A DNA stretch of 20,618 bases from assembly GCA_023807065.1 (NCBI GenBank), contig JAJJLU010004013.1, positions 1-20,618 of the forward strand, in the 5' to 3' direction. This DNA comes from Isotricha intestinalis (lineage: Eukaryota; Ciliophora; Litostomatea; Vestibuliferida; Isotrichidae). Numbering within the stretch: the stretch's first letter is position 1; every line of letters begins with the position of its first letter. The translations under genes and the position numbers were made by a program. Positions 1 to 11,178 of the stretch are shown here, one piece after another. The notes beneath the pieces were generated by a model. The model worked only from the letters and a program-made list of their open reading frames with translations, did not search any database and was not told where the DNA came from.

Positions 1-1046
1 AAAATAAATATTAAAAATTAAATCATTTAAATAAATAAATGAAATTATAATATCTAAAAAAATACTATTGATTGAAGTATTTTTACTATTATTCCTATAT
101 TTGAACTATGAAAACAAATAATGAATAAAGAATTAATTTATTTTCTAAAAGAAACATTGATTTTAAATAAATATTAAATATTGGAATTAAAATTTTTTTC
201 AAAAAATTAAAAATTATTTTTAAAAAGTTTTATGCATTATATTTTTTGTTTTGAGTTTATGAATTGTTTTAAACAAAATAATTGAAATTGATTTAATTGA
301 AAGATATTCATAAATACTAATAAATAAAAGAATATAAAAAATTAATTTTAATTTTTAACTTCAAAAAATCATTAAAAAGTAAATAAAGAATGAAAAGAAA
401 ATTAAAAGCAATAAAATAAAGATTAATTTAAAACATGTTAAAAAAGATTATAATATATAAATTATTTAAGAATCAAAATGGTTTAAATAAACATTAAGGA
501 AAAGTTAAATTATAGAGTTATATTTAGGGAAAAAATAATTTTGGTAATTCTCATTTATAAACTCTTATTTAAATATTTTCATTAAGATAAAACCTCTTTT
601 AGGTATTTTGAGTGAGTATTAATTATTTTATAATATTTAATAGTTTTATCAAATGTAATATTCTTCATCTATCTAAATTAAAAAAAACATTTATCAAAAT
701 CCATTTTGTTAATTTAGAGAATTGTTTTTTCGTTTTTATTCGAGTTCATAAAATCAAATATTATAATTAATTTATTTTTAAATGATAAAAAAATCATAAT
801 TCTTTTTCAAAATAAGTAATGAATTTTTATAAATTTAAAAGAAATAAATAATACAATAAATGATTTGATTTAGTTTAAATAAAAGAATAATAAAAATCGA
901 AAGATTTGAAAAATAAAAAACAAGAAATATATTGAAAAGAATTATATTATTTATTAATTTTATGAATTAATTTTTTTTTAGTTAATTATTATGTTATAAA
1001 AAAATTATAATATAATCTTTTTAATAATAATTCACAAAATTTTAGA
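1..1046. other. AT-rich spacer without a supported gene
   Basis: Almost pure A/T with stops in all frames and many short A and T runs. I see no open frame of useful length, no RNA-gene fold and no long repeat. Base composition changes at about 1,060, where a more GC-rich patch begins (next feature). Confidence 0.6.
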
Positions 1047-1098
1047 TTATTCATATATAGTTAAATTACCATAGACTACAGTATCATGTCCGGGATCC

Positions 1099-1160
1099 CT
1101 AAAATATAAAAATAAAATATTATATTTTTAAATGTCAAGAATATAAATGTATTGCTTTAC
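1099..1160 (-). other. Candidate intron, 62 nt
   Basis: Minus strand: begins GTAAAG and ends TTTTAG. Its removal joins TT to G, making a Leu codon and keeping the downstream frame open to the TAA at 1047. Without removal the upstream frame stops at once on the TAA inside GTAA. Confidence 0.35.
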
Positions 1161-1261
1161 AAGAAATTATTATTATCAATATAATTCTGGGTCAATGTAT
1201 ATAGTAGTAATGCTATATGGAGAAAAATGTTATAAATAGGATTAACAGGATTAGGAGAACA

Positions 1262-1286
1262 CTAATTATAATTTTATGATTTTTAC
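1262..1286 (-). other. Candidate intron, 25 nt
   Basis: Minus strand: CAG before the donor GTAAAA, acceptor AATTAG. Removal keeps a phase-0 frame into the 33-codon exon. The donor context CAG/GTAAAA is a good eukaryotic 5' splice site. The very short length resembles the 20-nt candidate at 6786-6805. Confidence 0.3.
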
Positions 1287-1386
1287 CTGAAATGAATATT
1301 GATTTCTTTATAAAAAATATTATACTTAAATATTTAGAAGACAAAAATTTATTTAAAAAAAGAAAAAAATTGGTTAAAATACTATT

Positions 1387-3432
1387 TTATATATAAGAAT
1401 TAATTAAATCACTATCATTAAGATAATATTCTAATTCTTTATCTTCTTCTTTAATATTATTTTGTATTGGCTCATTATATTTTTTTATTCCATTTAACTG
1501 GATTTTTTTTTCTGTAATATATTTATTATTTAAAAAAGGATTTATATTTTTATCTTTTTCATTTAAACTATTTTCCCTTATTTCTTTTTGATGAATTGAT
1601 TTTGGAATTTTTGATAATGAAGATATCTTATTCGTGTAAATATTTTGACTATTAATATCAGAATTTAGAATTTGATTTATTTTTTCTTCTTTCTCTTCCT
1701 TTTTACATATATTAGTTTCTTTAGAACTATTTTCAATTATATTCTCATTTTTACATTCAAATTTATTATTGATAAAGGGATTTTTTACAATTTTTTTTTG
1801 AAATCTTTCAATTTTTTTATCATTAATATTGTTTTTTAATGAAGTATTTTCACTATTTAATGAATTTTCTTTTGTATTTGAATTTTTATAAAAATCACTT
1901 TTTTGATTTTCATGATTATTTATAATACTGTTTGAATTTTGAAAAGGGTTTTTCGAACTTAATTCATTTTCATTATAAACTGAAAATTCTTTATTTTCAC
2001 TAACTTCTGAAATGACACTCTGGATTGGATTAAATATTGGTTCATTTTTTTTTGTAAAATCTTGTGTATTTTCAAAAGAATTTTTTCTTGAATTTTCATT
2101 TAATTGTTTTTTTAAATTTAATAAATCATTATTGTCTTTATCATTTTCAGCAATTAATTCATCTATTTTTAATTTTTCATCAAAAGGTTTAAAAATATTA
2201 TAATCTGAATCATAATTTATTTTTAAAATATCAATTTCATTTTTAATATTACATGTATTTTTCTTTAATTCAAAATTATCTGAATTAAAAACATTATTTA
2301 TTTTAGGACTACTTTCATTTGATAGAATTTTACTATTATTTGTTTTTTCATCTATATTATTTTTATTTTCTTTTGTTACTTGTATAAATTTTAAATTATC
2401 TTGGAATTTAAAATAATCATCTTTTTTATTTTCTTGTTTTTCTTCAATTATGTTTTTTTTTTCTTTTAAATATTTTTTATTATTTAAATTAAAAGCTTCT
2501 ATTAAATCTTCAGCTAAATTACTTAATTCATGAGAATCATTTTTATTTTCATTATCATCTTTTATTTTATTATTATTATTATCATTTATTTTAATGTTAT
2601 TCTTATTTAAAGGTGATTTTCTAAGATTATCTAAAAATTTCCTATTTTGTGGAGATAAATAATCAGTATTAGATCTAAGAAATTCATGATTTTTTTTTTT
2701 TTCTTGTATTAAACTTTCATTTTTATCATCTAAATTTGAATTATTATTAAGATAATAATCTCTTTTTGAGATAAATGTTTGATAAACTGTTTTTTTATTA
2801 GGAGAGTTAAAAGAAATAAATGGGCTTTTATCATAATTTCTGGAAAATGAAAGATTAGTGGAATAATCTTTTGAAATTGAATTTGAATTTCTATTTGAAA
2901 AAGAAGAATATTGGTTATATAATTTATTTAAATCTTTTGCACTAACATTTAATAATTTATTATTTTGTGATATTTTTTTGTTTATAAAATTCTCTTTTTT
3001 ATCTAAACTACTTTGTCTTTGAGTTGATAAAGGTTTATCTAAATATTGTTGTCTTAATATTTTATATCTTTCATTTTCAAAAGTTTTTTCTTTTGAATGA
3101 CTTATTAATTTATCTAATTTGATTTGTAAATTTTTTGATGTTTTTTTAATATTTTGATATCTTATATCATTATTTAGATTTGATTCTGAATAAGCATAAT
3201 TACTTATTTTATTAAAAGAATGATAAATAGGATAAATTTTTTTGGAATATATATGTGATTTTGTATTATTTTGAATCTTTATATTTGATAATGAATTAGT
3301 AATATTATACTTTTTTAAGTTAGAATCTGTTGATAAATAATTTAAATTATTTTTTCCTGATTTATTTTTGATGAATGAAGTATTAATATAACGATTATTA
3401 TCTAAAACCCTTTTTGATGAATAAATATTCAT
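1387..3432 (-). CDS. 681-aa Asn/Lys/Ser-rich protein with three NPF motifs, function unknown
   Basis: One long minus-strand frame from ATG at 3432 to TAA at 1387. I do not recognise a folded domain; the protein is low-complexity throughout, rich in N, K, S and E, with no signal peptide or membrane segment, so it is probably cytosolic and largely disordered. Three NPF tripeptides lie in the C-terminal third (residues 495-497, 551-553, 631-633), each in a similar setting (NPFQNSN, NPFINNK, NPFLNNK). NPF is the classic ligand of EH domains in endocytic proteins, so an adaptor role is a reasonable inference. Several SP sites (for example residues 203, 210, 260, 273) could be phosphorylated. It is divergent from H2A.Z, with 278 bp between the two starts. 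The gene is sure to be open; the role is not known. Confidence 0.8.
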   Translation of the reverse strand: MNIYSSKRVLDNNRYINTSFIKNKSGKNNLNYLSTDSNLKKYNITNSLSNIKIQNNTKSHIYSKKIYPIYHSFNKISNYAYSESNLNNDIRYQNIKKTSKNLQIKLDKLISHSKEKTFENERYKILRQQYLDKPLSTQRQSSLDKKENFINKKISQNNKLLNVSAKDLNKLYNQYSSFSNRNSNSISKDYSTNLSFSRNYDKSPFISFNSPNKKTVYQTFISKRDYYLNNNSNLDDKNESLIQEKKKNHEFLRSNTDYLSPQNRKFLDNLRKSPLNKNNIKINDNNNNKIKDDNENKNDSHELSNLAEDLIEAFNLNNKKYLKEKKNIIEEKQENKKDDYFKFQDNLKFIQVTKENKNNIDEKTNNSKILSNESSPKINNVFNSDNFELKKNTCNIKNEIDILKINYDSDYNIFKPFDEKLKIDELIAENDKDNNDLLNLKKQLNENSRKNSFENTQDFTKKNEPIFNPIQSVISEVSENKEFSVYNENELSSKNPFQNSNSIINNHENQKSDFYKNSNTKENSLNSENTSLKNNINDKKIERFQKKIVKNPFINNKFECKNENIIENSSKETNICKKEEKEEKINQILNSDINSQNIYTNKISSLSKIPKSIHQKEIRENSLNEKDKNINPFLNNKYITEKKIQLNGIKKYNEPIQNNIKEEDKELEYYLNDSDLINSYI

Positions 3433-3710
3433 TAATTTTATGATTATAATTGTTAAAAATATTTTAATTAAAGTAATATTTATTTGATTAAAAAAAAATA
3501 TTAAAAATTATGTCCTTTTTTGCTTTTCTAAAAATAATATGTCAAAAAAGTAAAAAAATTTAAAAATCTCCCTTATAAACCTTCAAATTTTATAAATAAA
3601 TAATAAAAAAAAATAAAACAAAAAAATTAAAAATAAATCAAAAAAAAAAAAATATATTCAAAAAAAAAAAAAAATATAAAACTCAAAATTATCAAACTTA
3701 TAATAAAAAA
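3433..3710. promoter_or_regulatory. Shared divergent promoter region with long A tracts
   Basis: A 278-bp spacer lies between the start of the 681-aa gene (minus) and H2A.Z (plus), so both promoters must lie here or inside the genes. It contains a TATAAA at 3574-3579 within the most GC-rich spot (CTCCCTTATAAACC), and long A runs at about 3605-3675. A tracts of this kind disfavour nucleosomes. Assignment as a promoter rests on position only. Confidence 0.4.
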
Positions 3711-4167
3711 ATGGTAAGAGCGCTTAAAATAATAAAAAATAATTTATATAACACTAATATAGTCAGGTGGAAAAGGCGGAAAAGGAGGAAAAGGTGGAAA
3801 AGCAATCCATGGAAAAAAAGCACCTCAATCAAAATCAGCTCGAGCAGGACTTCAATTTCCAGTAGGTCGTATACATAGATTATTAAAAGGATATGTAAAT
3901 GCTAAGAATAGAGTAGGTGTAACTGCTGCTGTTTACACTGCTGCAATTCTAGAATATCTTACTGCTGAAGTTTTGGAACTCGCAGGAAATGCTTCTAAAG
4001 ATTTGAAAGTTAAAAGAATTACTCCCAGACATTTGCAATTAGCTGTTAGAGGTGATGAAGAATTGGATTCTTTGATTAGTGCTACTATTGCTGGGGGTGG
4101 AGTCATTCCACATATTCATAAAAGTCTTATTGCTAATAAGAAACAGTTACAAAAAGAATTTCAATAG
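3711..4167 (+). CDS. Histone variant H2A.Z, spliced, 135 aa
   Basis: Replaces H2A in nucleosomes near promoters; deposited by SWR1/INO80-type remodellers that contain RUVBL1, itself encoded at 7666. The ATG (3711-3713) stands alone in exon 1; a 49-nt intron follows and exon 2 (3763-4167) encodes the rest, ending in TAG. The fold is complete: [14 protein letters not shown] (residues 30-43), the alpha-2 stretch around [18 protein letters not shown], then [20 protein letters not shown] and the H2A.Z hallmark [13 protein letters not shown] (residues 112-124). There is no C-terminal SQ motif as in H2A.X. The tail carries GGK four times in a row (K5, K8, K11, K14), a regular set of acetylation sites. 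An internal ATG further on would give only a truncated protein lacking the first helices, so the spliced start is preferred. Confidence 0.93.
3714..3762 (+). other. Intron of H2A.Z, 49 nt, directly after the start codon
   Basis: Donor GTAAGA follows the ATG at once; acceptor is ATATAG, with CACTAAT just upstream as a plausible branch site only a few bases from the acceptor. Without removal the ATG frame runs into stops; with removal the H2A.Z tail (SGGKGGK...) begins exactly at 3763. This is the best-supported intron in the window and gives the reference for the others. Confidence 0.9.
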
Positions 4168-6647
4168 TTTAATTTTTTTTTGAAAATTTAAAAGATTTTT
4201 TTTATGTTAAATAATCTTTTTATCATTAATATTGTATTTAATTTTTATTATCCAATTTTTCATGGTTTGGATTTATTTTTTACTTTTTTATTTTTATTAT
4301 AAAGGATAATTATTATGATGATATAAGATATATATTTTGATATTTGAAATTTATTTTTTTTTTATGATTTAAAGATTGATTTGTTAATCTAATGATACAT
4401 AATTAATTATTATTTTTAAAGATATCCAATAAAACTCCTAAATTTATATTATGAAGTTTATTATTTTTCAAAGAATAATTATATGATTGTCAATATAATA
4501 AATATGAAATTAATATATAATTTTCATAAAGATATTTGCCATATAAGCAAAATTTTTATTGAAAATTAAAAGAAATTTAGAATTTCATATTTGGATAAAA
4601 CCAGTGAGATATTTCTCAAAATTTCATTTTTTTGGACCTAAATTCCCTATCTAATGAATCTGAAATATCCATTTAACAAGTCATTCATACATTAAAAATT
4701 ATAATTTTAAAAATTAATTATTTTTCTTTTGCTTAAAAAGAATATACTATTTTATTCAAAATTTGAAAAAGGAAAAATTAATTCTTTTCCAAATTTTTTG
4801 GATTAAGATATTAATTTTATTTGTATAATACTTTAAATAAGAAATAGTATTATTTAATTTTTTATTTTCCAATATTTTAACCATTAACATAATTTTCCAT
4901 CATAAAATAATGTTAAAATATTTAATTTTATTTTCAAAAAGTAAAAATTAGAATTATTCCTCTTTATTAATAAGTCATTACTTCTTTTATATTCTTCTAA
5001 TCAATTTTATTTGAAAAAAGAATGGTATTTTTATTTCCTATTTGTTTAAACTTTAAATAAAATTATTAAAATTTTTTTTTTAGATATATTAGATATAAAA
5101 GTGATTAATAGGAGATGGGAAAGACTTTTTTTATATATTCTTTTGTTTTTTTTAAATTATTTACTTCTTATTAATGAATGTATTTTAATTGCCCATACAC
5201 ACTATAATTTTATATAATTTTTATTCTTTGTTTTTTTTTCTTTTAATATTATTTCAAAATCTCTCAAAAAATAAAACAGGAATTAATTCAAATAAAGTTT
5301 TATATAAAAAATCATATTTCAAATATTCTTCATATTATTATTTAATATCATGTTTTATTTTAATATTCCTTTTTTTATTCTTTATATTATACTAAAAATA
5401 TCTTCTTAATGTAAATAATATTTATCTTGTTCTTTTTATAAAAATAAATATCTCTTAATGGTCATTTATAAAATAAATTCTTTTTTAAAAAGATAATTTA
5501 AAAATAAATCCATTATTAAAGAGATGATATTTTAAAAAAGAAATGAAATAAAAAGTTATATAAACAATTACAATTTTTATTGTAATTAATTAATAATAAA
5601 TTAAATATTTAATTTAATTAATAATTTTAAATTTTATTTCTTTTTTTTTCATACCCAAAAATTAAATTTTTAATCTTTACCAATTTATTTATTTCATTTA
5701 TTGAAGTCCAAAAAACATTAATGAATTATATTCTGTTGTTACAATATTTCTATTTCTAATTTTTTGTTAATTCATTCATGAAAATTAGAAAAAAATGAAA
5801 GTTTAAATTATATTTTTATATTTCTAGATAATCTTTTGCTAATATTTTTTAAAGTGCTAAAACTAAATCTTTATTATTTTTAATATTTTGTTTGTATTTT
5901 AAATCTTTTTTTTTAATCCCATTATTTATGAATATCTCCCGTTTTATATAATTCTTCTTTTTTTTGAATTAATTTAATTTCATTTTAAATAAACATAATT
6001 TTTTTTATTCTTTTTTTGCTCAAATTATTCATTTCTTGTTGTTATTTATTATCAATTTAAATTATTCCCTTAATTAATTTCAATTAATTCTCTTTGATTT
6101 TTCATTATATCACCGAATTCTAATCATTATATTCCAATTTCAAATAAATGGGATTTATTTTCTTCCTTTACAATAATGTTTGTCTTGAATAAAATCGAGA
6201 TTTATCTTCAATAGAAACAAAATCAAAATAATTAGGCTATGTTAAAACAAATGTTTATTAATTAAAGTTTGAACATTTTTTCAATGGCTATTTAATGCTT
6301 TATAATTTTATTTTCATTATAGCATTTTTTGTGGAAGAAGGAATATAATTATAAATTCTGTGAAAAACATATTTAAAATCAATGTATTTTTTAATATCTA
6401 AATTCTTTAAGAAATATTTTTTTTAAATTATATTATTTTTTAAATTCTTATTGAGAGAAAAAATAAAATTATATGTTTTATGATAATCTCTTTTTGAGCT
6501 TAAAAGGTTTGTGATTATCTACTTTATATAATAAATATAAAAATAAAAGGAAAAAGAAATTATCTCTGAATAAATATTTATAAAACTATTTTAAAAAAAA
6601 GAGATTTTATCAATGATTATATAAGATTATTTAATTTTTTTTATTCA
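4168..6647. other. Long AT-rich spacer, no supported gene
   Basis: About 2.5 kb downstream of H2A.Z. Open frames are short and consist of F/I/L/Y runs typical of T-rich DNA. Two small hairpins stand out: AATTACAA/TTGTAATT arms at 5566-5573 and 5580-5587, next to a 20-bp A/T palindrome near 5600, and GGAAAA/TTTTCC at 4771-4790. A patch at about 5,880-6,245 is slightly richer in GC and looks protein-like on the minus strand, but frames switch and stops are frequent (see findings). Regulatory elements for H2A.Z's 3' end may be here but cannot be recognised. Confidence 0.5.
5566..5587. repeat. Perfect 8-bp inverted repeat with 6-nt loop
   Basis: Arms AATTACAA (5566-5573) and TTGTAATT (5580-5587) enclose TTTTTA. 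A second, all-A/T palindrome centred on AAATATTT follows within 20 bases. It could form a hairpin in RNA or a cruciform, but such repeats arise often by chance at this base composition. Confidence 0.3.
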
Positions 6648-6817
6648 CTATGCAGACGTTGGTTTTAAAGGCTGAGCTTTAACTTCTTTTTCAGTCTTAT
6701 TCACTGCAGGAGCTGATTGATTATTATTGGATTGTAATTTCCTAAAATATTTAAAATGTTGATTTACTTTCCTCCAAGAAATTGTCTATAATAAATTGAG
6801 TTTACAGAGTACAACAT
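6648..6817 (-). CDS. Spliced 49-aa protein, possibly mitochondrial ATP synthase epsilon-like
   Basis: Exon 1 (6806-6817) encodes MLYS, a 20-nt GTAAAC...TTATAG intron follows (6786-6805), and exon 2 (6648-6785) encodes 45 residues to a TAG. Exon 2 has clear coding character against the surrounding A/T: it starts TISWRKVNQHFKYFRKLQ and ends with a hydrophilic tail rich in A, P, K and E. The opening W-R-K-x-x-x-x-(Y/F)-x-x-(Y/F)-x-x-(I/L) pattern and the small size resemble the eukaryotic F1 epsilon subunit (about 50-70 aa, WRxAGxxYxxYxxI), whose N-terminus is similar; this match is short and the usual Ala-Gly after WRK is Val-Asn here, so the identity is tentative. Without splicing the ATG frame stops after 17 codons. 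It lies alone between spacers, divergent from RUVBL1. Confidence 0.5.
6786..6805 (-). other. Candidate 20-nt intron
   Basis: Minus strand, donor GTAAAC, acceptor TTATAG. It separates the MLYS start from an exon that has no ATG of its own but is clearly coding-like. If real it is among the shortest spliceosomal introns known; introns of 15-33 nt are established in some ciliates and nucleomorphs. Confidence 0.45.
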
Positions 6818-9039
<2,222 letters not shown>

Positions 9040-9150
9040 TATTTTTTTTATAATGATATTTTTTTTTAAAGGTTTTCTTTTGTTTTTTATATTTTTAAAA
9101 GAAGATTAAATTATAATCAATTTAATTTTCAATTAATAATTGATTTTATT

Positions 9151-9810
9151 TTATTGGGTTTTTTTTTCTATTTTTTGTACTTTTGGATTTAAAGCTTTTT
9201 TCCTTTGTTTAAGTAAATGAGTATATAACATTGTTAAACCAGGAATATATAAGCATATTATTCCATAAATTACATAATTAATATTTATATATTTTGTGCT
9301 ATATTTTACTAATTCTGGTCTAGAAAATAGAATAGTTAAAATTTCACCAGAAACTCCAATAGGATATAAAACAATAAAAAAAGAATATCTAGCCCATAAT
9401 AAAAAATAAGGAATTAAATTATCTTTATTTATTAATTTAGAAAGAGAATTTAAAATATAAAAAGGGTATCTTACGATTTCTGAAATAGACCATGCAAAGG
9501 AAAGAAGTAAATAATTTATTGAAACATTATCAGGATATATTTGAAGAAGAATTACTATTATTATTCTACTTAAAACTTGAATTATAGTAGTTATTAGAGG
9601 AGCCCTTACTAATTTTAATATTGAATGAATTATTTCTAATGATGCTCCATATTGTAAAATTTCTAAATATAAGATTGAATTTGAATATGATTCTTCAATT
9701 TCCTGAGAAATGAAAAATATTAAAAAAGATAAAATAAAAAAATAAACCCATCCAAAAAACATGAAAGTATTGTAAAAAATAAGGTATAAGTTTGTAAAAC
9801 TTTGACTCAT
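9151..9810 (-). CDS. Very-long-chain (3R)-3-hydroxyacyl-CoA dehydratase (HACD/PHS1 family)
   Basis: Catalyses the third step of the ER fatty-acid elongation cycle, removing water from 3-hydroxyacyl-CoA to give trans-2-enoyl-CoA for sphingolipid and very-long-chain lipid synthesis. The 219 aa match the family length and contain about six membrane segments. Family landmarks are in order: YNTFMFFGW (13-21), LEILQYGASLEIIHSILKL and VRAPL (49-72), then Q..SR (78-82), SEIVRYPFY (110-118) and RYSFFIVLYPIGVSGE (141-156). Tyr149 and Glu156 correspond, even in number, to the catalytic pair of yeast Phs1. The protein ends KKTQ, a KKxx ER-retrieval signal on the cytosolic end. It is the last gene of a minus-strand block, 79 bp after the pepsin-like gene A. 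No oddities; ATG at 9810 places the first membrane segment normally. Confidence 0.95.
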   Translation of the reverse strand: MSQSFTNLYLIFYNTFMFFGWVYFFILSFLIFFISQEIEESYSNSILYLEILQYGASLEIIHSILKLVRAPLITTIIQVLSRIIIVILLQIYPDNVSINYLLLSFAWSISEIVRYPFYILNSLSKLINKDNLIPYFLLWARYSFFIVLYPIGVSGEILTILFSRPELVKYSTKYININYVIYGIICLYIPGLTMLYTHLLKQRKKALNPKVQKIEKKTQ

Positions 9811-9889
9811 TATTTTAATAAAATAAAATTAATTTGCAAAAATTTAAATAATTTTGAATAGTATTTATATAAATAATTAAATTTTAAAT

Positions 9890-11143
9890 TTAATTCAATA
9901 TTTTTAAATAATCATCCTTTATTTCTTCATCAATTAATTCATTTGCTTTTATTTTTTTTGGAATTAACTTAATTCTCCTATATAATAAAAAAAGCATTAT
10001 AATAATTATTAATGTTAAAATGAAGATAAAAAACCATGAATATAAAAAATTATTTTTTTTGGGAATTGGATTATTTTTATATAAACCCATAATTTTTCTA
10101 TTTTGATCAATTATTATTTTATATTTCTGAAAGAAAATTTGACCCAAAATCCATTCAATTCTATATTCATTTTGAAAAATTACCATATAATAATATTTAT
10201 CTTTAAATTTTCTAAATAAATCTTTATATGTTAATTCAAAAGTCTCATTAAATCCTTTATGATAAAATTTAATACTTTGAATTTCAGAAATATTTACACT
10301 TTCATTACAAGAATAAAACCAAAAAATATCTTTTTTTTCTTTTTGACAAAGAGATTTATCAATGAGTGGATTAAAAAATGAATCAAATATTTTTTGATTT
10401 TTTTCATTAGTAATAAATCCTCCAAAAGAAAAATTAAATTGAGAACTAATTTTAAAGTATTCATTATTTCCAATACTAACTTTATCAAAAGTAATTTGGT
10501 AATCATTACTATGGGTATCAATTTTAAAATAATTAAAAATTTTATCAGGAAATCTAATAACATAATCATGTGGTTTTTCTCCTATAATAATTTTACCTTT
10601 ATCATAATTTTCAAATTGAAAATAATATGCATAACTTTGAATAGAATTTAGATAATTTAATTGATAAAGTAAATTTTGTTCTTTAATAGTTGAAGTATCA
10701 TATAATCCAAGACCAATTTGAGCAGAATCAATATAATCAAAACGATTATCAATTTTAGTGGCTAGAAGAAAAGAAATATAATCTATTTTAATAATTTTTC
10801 CATTTTCTGTTAAAAAATCAAATGTATCATTTACTAGAAATCCAGTTTTAAAAGGTTCTCCATTAAAATATCTTTCTTTCGGTATTTCTTTTTTAAAAGT
10901 CTTTGATCTATATTCTTTATATTCTCCATTAACATCTGATCCAGAAATAAATAAATGATGTTTATTTGGTTTTATATAAGCTTCTATTTTTTGAATGGGA
11001 GTTCCTATTGAAATTGTTGTTCTTAATTCATTTAAAAAAAAATATGAGTATAAATCCCCTTTAAATTCATTTTTTTTTTGAAAAGGGAGAACTATTATTT
11101 CAGAATGAATAAAATTTAAAAAAATTAAAAGATTGAACATCAT
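9890..11143 (-). CDS. Pepsin-like type I membrane protein A, catalytic Asp lost
   Basis: 417 aa: a short signal-type leader (residues 1-14), a pepsin-family (A1) ectodomain, one membrane helix (about 367-388) and a cytosolic tail of about 29 residues. The fold is recognisable: SIGTPIQ (45-51), QIGLGLY (142-148; pepsin's ILGLG), GKIIIG (183-188), and near the end WILGQIFFQKY...IDQ (331-346), which matches the W-x-L-G-x-x-F segment of pepsins. The first catalytic DTGSS position is K58-P-N-K-H, aligned without gaps from IGTP; the second is most easily read as N237-F-S. Both catalytic aspartates therefore appear lost, so proteolysis is very unlikely and a binding or receptor role is inferred. The tail ends DYLKILN, with a YxxI sorting-type motif. 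Paralogue of the next gene upstream, whose stop lies 35 bp before this ATG. Confidence 0.85.
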   Translation of the reverse strand: MMFNLLIFLNFIHSEIIVLPFQKKNEFKGDLYSYFFLNELRTTISIGTPIQKIEAYIKPNKHHLFISGSDVNGEYKEYRSKTFKKEIPKERYFNGEPFKTGFLVNDTFDFLTENGKIIKIDYISFLLATKIDNRFDYIDSAQIGLGLYDTSTIKEQNLLYQLNYLNSIQSYAYYFQFENYDKGKIIIGEKPHDYVIRFPDKIFNYFKIDTHSNDYQITFDKVSIGNNEYFKISSQFNFSFGGFITNEKNQKIFDSFFNPLIDKSLCQKEKKDIFWFYSCNESVNISEIQSIKFYHKGFNETFELTYKDLFRKFKDKYYYMVIFQNEYRIEWILGQIFFQKYKIIIDQNRKIMGLYKNNPIPKKNNFLYSWFFIFILTLIIIIMLFLLYRRIKLIPKKIKANELIDEEIKDDYLKILN

Positions 11144-11178
11144 TTAAAATTAAATAATAATAATAATTTTTATTTATT

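Larger units (their letters stand above)
1047..1307 (-). pseudogene. Possible 3' end of an intron-bearing gene, or a gene remnant, without a visible start
   Basis: On the minus strand a GC-richer patch reads as coding if two GTAA...AG introns are removed. A short stretch ending in CAG at 1287 is followed by intron 1262-1286 (25 nt), exon 1161-1261 (33 codons plus two bases), intron 1099-1160 (62 nt) and exon 1047-1098 ending in TAA. The frame is kept across both junctions, and the last exon would read LDPGHDTVVYGNLTIYE. The two donors (GTAAAA, GTAAAG) match the donor type of H2A.Z. Against a living gene: there is no ATG upstream before the stop of the neighbouring 681-aa gene only 80 nt away, and codon choice (CTA, CTC, ACC, CAG) differs from the neighbours. 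It could be a remnant, a gene with an unseen first exon, or a chance pattern. I do not recognise the peptide. Confidence 0.35.

Noticed and set aside
1070..1100. tRNA or snRNA gene at the GC-richer CCGGGATCCC spot
   Set aside because: No cloverleaf, T-loop or snRNA core motif could be found; the minus-strand exon reading explains the patch better.
2012..2203. Plus-strand open frame within the 681-aa gene
   Set aside because: Antisense shadow of a long A-rich coding strand.
5189..5395. 68-codon plus-strand open frame with membrane-like character
   Set aside because: Runs of F, I, L and Y are what T-rich non-coding DNA yields; no codon bias or neighbouring signals support it.
10294..10651. 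Open frames overlapping pepsin-like gene A on both strands
   Set aside because: Shadows of the real frame, composed of F/I/L/K runs.
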